Source: Pseudomonadota bacterium
GTDB lineage: Bacteria > Desulfobacterota > Desulfovibrionia > Desulfovibrionales > Desulfovibrionaceae
Direction: 5' to 3'
Length of the DNA stretch: 17,592 nt
Assembly (NCBI GenBank): GCA_023417745.1
Contig: JAEZEM010000267.1
Span: 1-17,592 of the forward strand
The first letter of the stretch is position 1; each line of letters starts with the position of its first letter. This document shows, piece after piece, positions 13,008 to 17,592 of the stretch. The position numbers and the translations under genes were made by a program. The notes beneath the pieces were generated by a model. It worked only from the letters and a program-made list of their open reading frames with translations, was not told the DNA's origin and did no database searches.

Positions 13008-13754
13008 ATGTGGGACAAGGAAACCGCCCGGCGCTATGACGCCTGGTTCCAGACCGGCCCGGGGGCCTTTGCCCTGCGCCGCGAGATGCGTCTTTTGGAG
13101 CGCATGACCGCGGCCTGGCCGCGTCGGGGCCAGCGGCTGCTGGAAATCGGCTGCGGCACGGGCGTCTTTCTCGACGCCCTGCATCAGGCCGGCTTCGACG
13201 TCACCGGCCTGGACGCCTCGCCCCACATGCTCGAAGAGGCCCGGGAGCGGTTGGGCAACAAGGCCGATCTGCACCTGGGCGACGCCGGGCATCTGCCCTT
13301 TGACGACAAGCAGTTCGATTTCGCGGTGCTTCTCACTGTGCTGGAATTCTGCCCCGATCCCGGGCTGGTGCTGCGCGAGGCCGCCCGGGTGGCCCGCAAG
13401 GCCGTGTTGGTGGGGTTTTTGAACCGCGCCTCCTGCTACGGCATCTCCAGCAAGCTTTGGCCCGGGGCCACGGGCAAGCTGTTGCGCCACGCCTGCTGGT
13501 TCACGCCCTGGGGCCTGTCGCGGCTGGTGCGCCAAACCCTCGGCCCAAGGCCCATGCGGATGGGGTCGGTGCTGGTTGGCCCCAAGGCCACCTGGCGCGA
13601 GGCCACGCCCTGGCGGCAGCTCAATTCCTGGATGCTGCCCTTGCCGGTGGGGGCCGTGTGCGCTTGTTCCGTCAGCCTCACCCGGGAGCCGGTGGTGACG
13701 CCCTTGCCGGCCTTTCGGGCCGGGGTGTGCGCCGGCTGCCAGCCCGGCTTTTGA
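13008..13754 (+). CDS. Class I SAM-dependent methyltransferase
   Basis: A 248-residue Rossmann-fold methyltransferase of the Methyltransf_11 type. Motif I is LLEIGCGTGVFLD (Glu46 to Gly52), the acidic residue after strand 2 lies in VTGLDASPHML (Asp71), and motif II/III regions are LHLGDAGHLPFDDKQFD and LREAARVARKAVLVGF. Such proteins methylate small molecules or lipids, ubiquinone/menaquinone-type or otherwise; the acceptor cannot be told. The C-terminal ~25 residues are Cys- and Pro-containing and less conserved in look. Start ATG 13008 has only a poor ribosome-binding site; the long structured leader upstream may matter for its expression. Its stop codon TGA lies inside the -35 box of the hisS promoter. 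Confidence 0.88.
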   Translation: MWDKETARRYDAWFQTGPGAFALRREMRLLERMTAAWPRRGQRLLEIGCGTGVFLDALHQAGFDVTGLDASPHMLEEARERLGNKADLHLGDAGHLPFDDKQFDFAVLLTVLEFCPDPGLVLREAARVARKAVLVGFLNRASCYGISSKLWPGATGKLLRHACWFTPWGLSRLVRQTLGPRPMRMGSVLVGPKATWREATPWRQLNSWMLPLPVGAVCACSVSLTREPVVTPLPAFRAGVCAGCQPGF

Positions 13755-13779
13755 CAACGCCGCCTCGGTCATCTAAGCT
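13751..13779 (+). promoter_or_regulatory. Probable hisS promoter overlapping the methyltransferase stop
   Basis: A consensus -35, TTGACA at 13751-13756, is followed by a 17-bp spacer and TAAGCT at 13774-13779. The -35 box contains the TGA stop of the preceding gene. hisS begins 50 bp downstream of the -10. The -10 matches only moderately. Confidence 0.55.
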
Positions 13780-13828
13780 AGCCTGTCTTTTTGACCTGCG
13801 CGAAGAACCTTCCACCCCGGCGGATTTC

Positions 13829-15094
13829 ATGGATAAAATACAGAAAATCAAGGGCTTTGCTGATCTTTTTCCGCCCGATTCCACCGTCTTTTCCTTCATT
13901 GAGGAAACCGCCCGACAGGTGTTTTCCCGCTACGGCTACAAGGAACTGCGCGTGCCGGTGCTGGAACGCACCGAACTTTTCTGCCGCTCCATCGGCGAAG
14001 AGACCGACGTGGTCCAAAAGGAAATGTACACCTTCCCGGACCGCAAGGGCCGCTCCCTGACGCTTCGCCCCGAAGCCACGGCCGGCGTCATGCGCGCCCT
14101 GGTCGAGGACGGCCGCGCCGCCGAAGGGCTGGCCAAGTATTTCGCCTACGGCCCGATGTTCCGCTATGAGCGGCCCCAAAAAGGCCGCATGCGCCAGTTC
14201 CACCAGATCGACGTGGAAGCCGTGGGTTCGCCCGACGCGCTGCTTGACGCCGAGGTGCTGCTCATGCTGGACCAGTACCTGCGGGCGCTGGGCCTCAAAA
14301 ATCTCGTCATCGAGCTCAATTCCCTGGGCTGCAAGGCCTGCCGTCCGGTCTTTCTCGATACCCTGCGCGAATTCCTCAAGGGCATGCACAAGGAACAGCT
14401 CTGCGAAGACTGCATGCGCCGCAAGCTCAGCAACCCCCTGCGGGTGCTGGACTGCAAGGTGCCCCAGTGCAAGGAATTTACCGCCGACGCGCCCAAAATC
14501 ACCGACAACCTCTGCCCGGACTGCGCCGACCACTTCGCCGCCGTGCGCCGGGTGCTGGACGGCGCGAATCTCGCCTATACGCTGAACCCCCGGCTGGTGC
14601 GCGGCCTGGACTACTACGTGCGCACCACCTTCGAGATCGTCTCCGGCGACATCGGCTCCCAGTCGTCGGTGGCCGGCGGCGGCCGCTACGACGGGCTGGT
14701 GCACTCCATCGGCGGCCCGGACGTGCCGGGCGTGGGCTTTGCCTGCGGCATGGAGCGCCTCGCCCTTCTCATCGACAAAAAGGCCGAGCCGGCCCCGGAT
14801 TTCGCCCTGGTGGTGCTTGACGCCGCCGGCCTGGAACGCGGCCTGCTCCTGGCCCAGGAGCTGCGCGCCGCCGGCTTTGCCGGCGAAGCGCCCTACGCCG
14901 CCAAGAGCGCCAAAAGCCAGATGCGCGCCGCCGACAAGTCCGGCGCGGCCTTTTGCCTGGTGCTGGGGGCCGACGAACTGGCCTCCGGCACGGCGGTGGT
15001 CAAGAACATGCGGGCCGGCGGCCAGGAAACCGTCAGCCAGGGCCTGCTCGCCGCCCACCTGCGGGCGCGGCTGGTCGCCGGGCAGGAAGATTAG
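13829..15094 (+). CDS. hisS: Histidyl-tRNA synthetase
   Basis: A 421-residue class II synthetase of normal bacterial length that charges tRNA-His. The N-terminus has the family start IQKIKGFADLFPPD; motif 1 is near residues 25-40; motif 2 is FRYERPQKGRMRQFHQID; the HisA signature LVRGLDYYVRTTFEI and GGGRYDGLV mark the histidine pocket; motif 3 is GFACGMERLALL. The C-terminal anticodon-binding domain follows, with ADKSGAAFCLVLGADEL. The insertion domain contains Cys pairs (CKAC, CEDC, CPDC) that could bind zinc. The frame is open upstream to 13457, but ATG 13829 matches the conserved start and the upstream part is antiphase to the methyltransferase. A consensus-like promoter lies at 13751-13779. 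aspS follows after a 169-bp repeat-rich gap. Confidence 0.97.
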   Translation: MDKIQKIKGFADLFPPDSTVFSFIEETARQVFSRYGYKELRVPVLERTELFCRSIGEETDVVQKEMYTFPDRKGRSLTLRPEATAGVMRALVEDGRAAEGLAKYFAYGPMFRYERPQKGRMRQFHQIDVEAVGSPDALLDAEVLLMLDQYLRALGLKNLVIELNSLGCKACRPVFLDTLREFLKGMHKEQLCEDCMRRKLSNPLRVLDCKVPQCKEFTADAPKITDNLCPDCADHFAAVRRVLDGANLAYTLNPRLVRGLDYYVRTTFEIVSGDIGSQSSVAGGGRYDGLVHSIGGPDVPGVGFACGMERLALLIDKKAEPAPDFALVVLDAAGLERGLLLAQELRAAGFAGEAPYAAKSAKSQMRAADKSGAAFCLVLGADELASGTAVVKNMRAGGQETVSQGLLAAHLRARLVAGQED

Positions 15095-15098
15095 AAGA

Positions 15099-15158
15099 TT
15101 GGGGCTCCGCCCCAAGCCCCGCCGGGGGGATCATCCCCCCGGACCCCCGAAAGGGGGT
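15099..15158. repeat. Composite G/C-rich palindromic element, copy 2
   Basis: Three hairpins in a row: TTGGGGC/GCCCCAA (15099-15105 and 15109-15115, loop TCC); CCGGGGGGAT/ATCCCCCCGG (15122-15131 and 15133-15142, one central base); and CCCCC/GGGGG with a GAAA tetraloop (15144-15157). The middle hairpin with flanking ACCCCC is the inverted counterpart of the element at 9913-9950. It begins 4 bp after the hisS stop. It may end hisS transcription or be a dispersed REP-like repeat; I recall similar sequences between genes in Desulfovibrio genomes but cannot verify that here. Confidence 0.75.
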
Positions 15159-15207
15159 ACCGCAGTCTTGGGACAAGCGACAACCCATTGAAAATTTTTG
15201 AAAAGGG

Positions 15208-15244
15208 TGTGGGGAAAACGTTTTTCAAAAAGTTTTTCCCCACA
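15208..15244. repeat. Inverted repeat in the aspS leader
   Basis: TGTGGGGAAAA (15208-15218) and TTTTCCCCACA (15234-15244) are 11-nt perfect complementary arms. Inside them TTTTT/AAAAA can pair as well after a 2x2 mismatch. The right arm ends 4 bp before the purine-rich ribosome-binding site of aspS. Together with the element at 15099-15158 it may be one composite repeat, or it may act as a terminator or attenuator before aspS. Confidence 0.65.
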
Positions 15245-15263
15245 TGAAAAAGGATCACACGAT

Positions 15264-17069
15264 ATGAGCGAGACCACGGCCCTGGATACCATGGGCGATT
15301 GGCGGCGCAGCCACGATTGCGGCGCGTTGACGGCTTCCGACGTCGGCAGCGAAGTCTGCCTCATGGGCTGGGCCCAGTTCCGCCGCGACCACGGCGGGCT
15401 CATTTTCATCGACCTGCGCGACCGGGGCGGACTCACCCAGGTGGTCTTTTGCCCCGAGGGCAGCCAGGCCGAGCTGGAGCGCGCCCATGTGCTGCGCACC
15501 GAATACGTCCTGGCCGTCAAGGGCCGGGTGCGGCCGCGCCCCGAGGGCATGGCCAATCCCAATATGCCGACCGGCGAGATCGAGATCGAGGTCAAGGAAT
15601 TCAAGCTCCTCAACACCGCCGCCACGCCGCCCTTCCCCATCGAGGACCGCATCGACGCCTCCGAGATGCTGCGGCTCAAATACCGCTACCTCGACCTGCG
15701 CCGGCCCAAGCTCGCGGCCAACTTCATCCTGCGCCACAAGGCCGTCCAGAGCATCCGCCGCTACCTCGACGAGCTGCGGTTTCTCGAAGTCGAAACCCCG
15801 GTGCTCACCAAGTCCACCCCCGAGGGCGCGCGAGACTTCCTCGTGCCCAGCCGGGTCAACAACGGCTCCTTCTACGCCCTGCCCCAGTCGCCTCAGCTCT
15901 TTAAGCAGCTGCTCATGATGTCCGGCTTCGACCGCTACTATCAGGTCGTCAAATGCTTCCGCGACGAGGACTTGCGCGCCGACCGCCAGCCCGAGTTCAC
16001 CCAGGTGGACATCGAGATGAGCTTCGTCGACGAGGAGCAGGTCATGGGCATGGCCGAGACCATGGTCAAGACCATGTTCCGCGAGGCCGCCGGCGTGGAG
16101 CTGCCCGAGGTCTTCCCGCGCATGCCCTTTGCCGAGGCCATCCGCGACTACGGCCTGGACAAGCCCGACATCCGCTTTGGCCTGAAACTCGTGGACGTCA
16201 CGTCCGTCGTCAAAAACTCCGGTTTCCAGGTCTTTGCCAAGGCCGAGCTGGTCAAGGGCATCCGCGTGCCCGGCGGCGCGGTCCTGTCGCGCAAGGAGAT
16301 CGACGACTTCACCGAGTTCGTCAAAATCTACGGAGCCAAGGGCCTGGCCTGGATCAAGATCAAGGAAGACGAGTGGCAGTCGCCCTTTGCCAAGTTCTTG
16401 AGCGACGAAGAGAAAAAGGGCCTCACCGAAGCCTTTGGCCTCGAAGTCGGCGACATCGTCTTCTTCCAGGCCGGCGCCTCGGACATGGTCAACAACGCCC
16501 TGGGCTATCTGCGCCTCCAGCTCGGCGAACGCTTCGAACTGATCCCCGAGGGCAGCTTCGCCCCGGTCTGGATCACCGATTTCCCGCTGCTGGAATACGA
16601 CCCCGAGGCCAAGCGCTGGGCGGCCCGCCACCATCCCTTCACCTCGCCCCAGCCCGACCAGCTCGGAACCCTGGAGTCCGCTCCCGGCGAAGCCCTGGCC
16701 CGGGCCTATGACCTGGTCCTTAACGGCAGCGAGATCGGCGGCGGCTCCATCCGCATCCACGACCGCGAGACCCAGCGGGCCATGTTCGCCGTGCTGGGCA
16801 TCGACGCTCAGGAAGCCGAGGACAAGTTCGGTTTCCTGCTGCGCGCCCTGGAGTACGGCGCGCCGCCCCACGGCGGCATTGCCTTTGGCCTGGACCGCCT
16901 TATCATGATCCTGGCCGGGGCCAAGTCCATCCGCGACGTCATCGCCTTCCCCAAGACCCAGAAGGCCTTGTGCCTCATGACCGAAGCCCCGGGCGAGGTG
17001 TCGACCAACCAGTTGCGCGAACTGGGCATCAAACTGCGCACGCGCGACAAGGATAAGGAACAGTCCTGA
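15264..17069 (+). CDS. aspS: Aspartyl-tRNA synthetase, probably non-discriminating (Asp/Asn)
   Basis: A 601-residue bacterial-type class IIb synthetase including the GAD insertion domain. The N-terminal OB-fold anticodon domain reads GWAQFRRDHGGLIFIDLRDR; motif 2 lies in FRDEDLRADRQPEFTQVDIE; motif 3 is GIAFGLDRLIMILAG. His43 in RRDHGG replaces the Leu of E. coli AspRS (RRDLG), and RPEG near residue 95 has Gly at the second specificity position; in Pseudomonas work these two positions separate enzymes that charge both tRNA-Asp and tRNA-Asn from those that do not. If so, Asn-tRNA forms through GatCAB. Start ATG 15264 follows AAAAAGGA (15246-15253) at 10 nt; the open frame upstream crosses the repeat region. 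The def gene follows after 3 bp. Confidence 0.96.
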   Translation: MSETTALDTMGDWRRSHDCGALTASDVGSEVCLMGWAQFRRDHGGLIFIDLRDRGGLTQVVFCPEGSQAELERAHVLRTEYVLAVKGRVRPRPEGMANPNMPTGEIEIEVKEFKLLNTAATPPFPIEDRIDASEMLRLKYRYLDLRRPKLAANFILRHKAVQSIRRYLDELRFLEVETPVLTKSTPEGARDFLVPSRVNNGSFYALPQSPQLFKQLLMMSGFDRYYQVVKCFRDEDLRADRQPEFTQVDIEMSFVDEEQVMGMAETMVKTMFREAAGVELPEVFPRMPFAEAIRDYGLDKPDIRFGLKLVDVTSVVKNSGFQVFAKAELVKGIRVPGGAVLSRKEIDDFTEFVKIYGAKGLAWIKIKEDEWQSPFAKFLSDEEKKGLTEAFGLEVGDIVFFQAGASDMVNNALGYLRLQLGERFELIPEGSFAPVWITDFPLLEYDPEAKRWAARHHPFTSPQPDQLGTLESAPGEALARAYDLVLNGSEIGGGSIRIHDRETQRAMFAVLGIDAQEAEDKFGFLLRALEYGAPPHGGIAFGLDRLIMILAGAKSIRDVIAFPKTQKALCLMTEAPGEVSTNQLRELGIKLRTRDKDKEQS

Positions 17070-17072
17070 CTC

Positions 17073-17592
17073 ATGCCCCTTGAAATACTGAAATATCCGC
17101 ATCCTGTGCTGGCGAAAAAGGCCGAGCCGGTGGGCGAGATCACGGACGCCGTCCGGGAGCTCGCCGCCGGCATGGCCGAGGCCATGTACGCCAACCAGGG
17201 CATCGGCCTGGCCGCGCCCCAGGTCGGCGCGTCGCTGCGCCTCATCGTCATGGACCTGTCCGGTCCGGACAAGCGCGAAGCGCTCATGACCCTGGTCAAC
17301 CCCGTCATCACCGCCGCCTCGGGCGAGCAGGAAGACGAGGAAGGCTGCCTGTCCGTGCGCAGCTACCGCACCAAGGTGCGCCGCGCCGCCAATGTCACGG
17401 TCACGGCCCTGGATCTGGCCGGCCAGCCCCTGACCATTGAGGCCGACGAGCTGCTCGCCGTGTGTCTCCAGCACGAGATCGACCATCTGGACGGGGTGCT
17501 GTTTATCGACCGCATCAGCCGTCTCAAACGCGCCATGTACGACAAGCGGGTGAAACGATGGGCACAGACGCCCCCAGCCGAGAAGACAAACT
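17073..17592 (+). CDS. def: Peptide deformylase (3' end beyond the window)
   Basis: The first 173 codons of a peptide deformylase, which removes the N-formyl group from new proteins. All three metal-site motifs are present: motif 1 GIGLAAPQVG (residues 43-52), motif 2 EGCLS with metal ligand Cys92, and motif 3 QHEIDHLDG with ligands His134 and His138 and catalytic Glu135. EGCLS and the overall length point to type 1. No stop occurs before position 17592, but since type 1 enzymes are about 165-175 residues the end must be close. The ATG is 3 bp after the aspS stop, with AAGGAA 12 nt upstream inside aspS, so it is probably co-translated. fmt would be the usual next gene. Confidence 0.95.
   Translation, partial: MPLEILKYPHPVLAKKAEPVGEITDAVRELAAGMAEAMYANQGIGLAAPQVGASLRLIVMDLSGPDKREALMTLVNPVITAASGEQEDEEGCLSVRSYRTKVRRAANVTVTALDLAGQPLTIEADELLAVCLQHEIDHLDGVLFIDRISRLKRAMYDKRVKRWAQTPPAEKTN

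Noticed and set aside
15095..15263. T-box riboswitch before aspS
   Set aside because: No T-box consensus (such as TGGNACCGCG with an antiterminator) is seen, and T-boxes are mainly a Gram-positive feature. A short ACCGCAG stretch is not enough.
15255..17486. Minus-strand open frame of 743 codons across aspS and def
   Set aside because: It spans two certain genes on the opposite strand, has biased shadow-like composition and no credible start or domain.
17558..17592. Start of a following gene (ATG at 17558, possibly fmt)
   Set aside because: An ATG in another frame overlaps the end of def, but only 35 bases are visible, the ribosome-binding site is poor and no fmt motif can be seen.
1..17592. 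tRNA or rRNA genes, CRISPR arrays, insertion sequences or phage genes
   Set aside because: I looked for cloverleaf-like segments, regularly spaced direct repeats, transposase or integrase motifs and found none.

Overview
The window is a G+C-rich chromosomal segment of an anaerobic, Gram-negative deltaproteobacterium, most likely a member of the Desulfovibrionaceae (Desulfovibrio/Solidesulfovibrio type). The reasons are the chromosomal parABS locus, a heptose kinase beside an outer-membrane lipid transport (Mla) operon, a DHAD of the oxygen-sensitive 'VPGH' type, an AspRS of the non-discriminating type and a small protein resembling the deltaproteobacterial XXXCH family. The genus is an inference from gene content; no marker such as 16S rRNA is present. 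Apart from edge effects, gene order and codon use look like native chromosome, and I see no insertion sequence, prophage, integrase, tRNA or CRISPR array.

Layout. (1) 38-1180: a small helical protein, a textbook parS palindrome and parA, ended by a bidirectional terminator. (2) 1256-1687, minus strand: a small zinc-ribbon-like protein that separates parA from parB. (3) 1818-7334, one co-directional run: parB, heptose-7-phosphate kinase (start codon overlapping the parB stop), then a STAS protein, MlaE permease, MlaF ATPase, MlaD substrate-binding protein and an auxiliary lipoprotein. All gaps are 41 bp or less and three junctions overlap or nearly touch, so it may be one transcription unit linking chromosome segregation genes to envelope biogenesis. 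(4) 7511-9868: a DUF1992 (DnaJ-homologue) gene whose 3' end overlaps a convergent TetR gene; the TetR gene is divergent from a large two-domain flavodoxin-like oxidoreductase, with a clear operator/promoter between them. (5) 9961-10977, minus: a CgeB-like glycosyltransferase, divergent from ilvD (11083-12759). (6) 12760-13007: a strongly structured intergenic stretch. (7) 13008-17592: a SAM methyltransferase, then hisS, aspS and def (the last cut by the window end), a translation/protein-maturation group.

Most genes are ordinary housekeeping genes. I found no convincing new multi-gene system. The most interesting items lie between or around genes: the interrupted parA-parB pair with its own parS; two related A/T-rich hairpins after mla and ilvD; two G/C-rich palindromes whose arms differ by compensatory changes; two mutually exclusive hairpins between ilvD and the methyltransferase; an Mla system without MlaC but with a PqiC-like lipoprotein; and the tandem flavodoxin-fold protein under a probable TetR switch.
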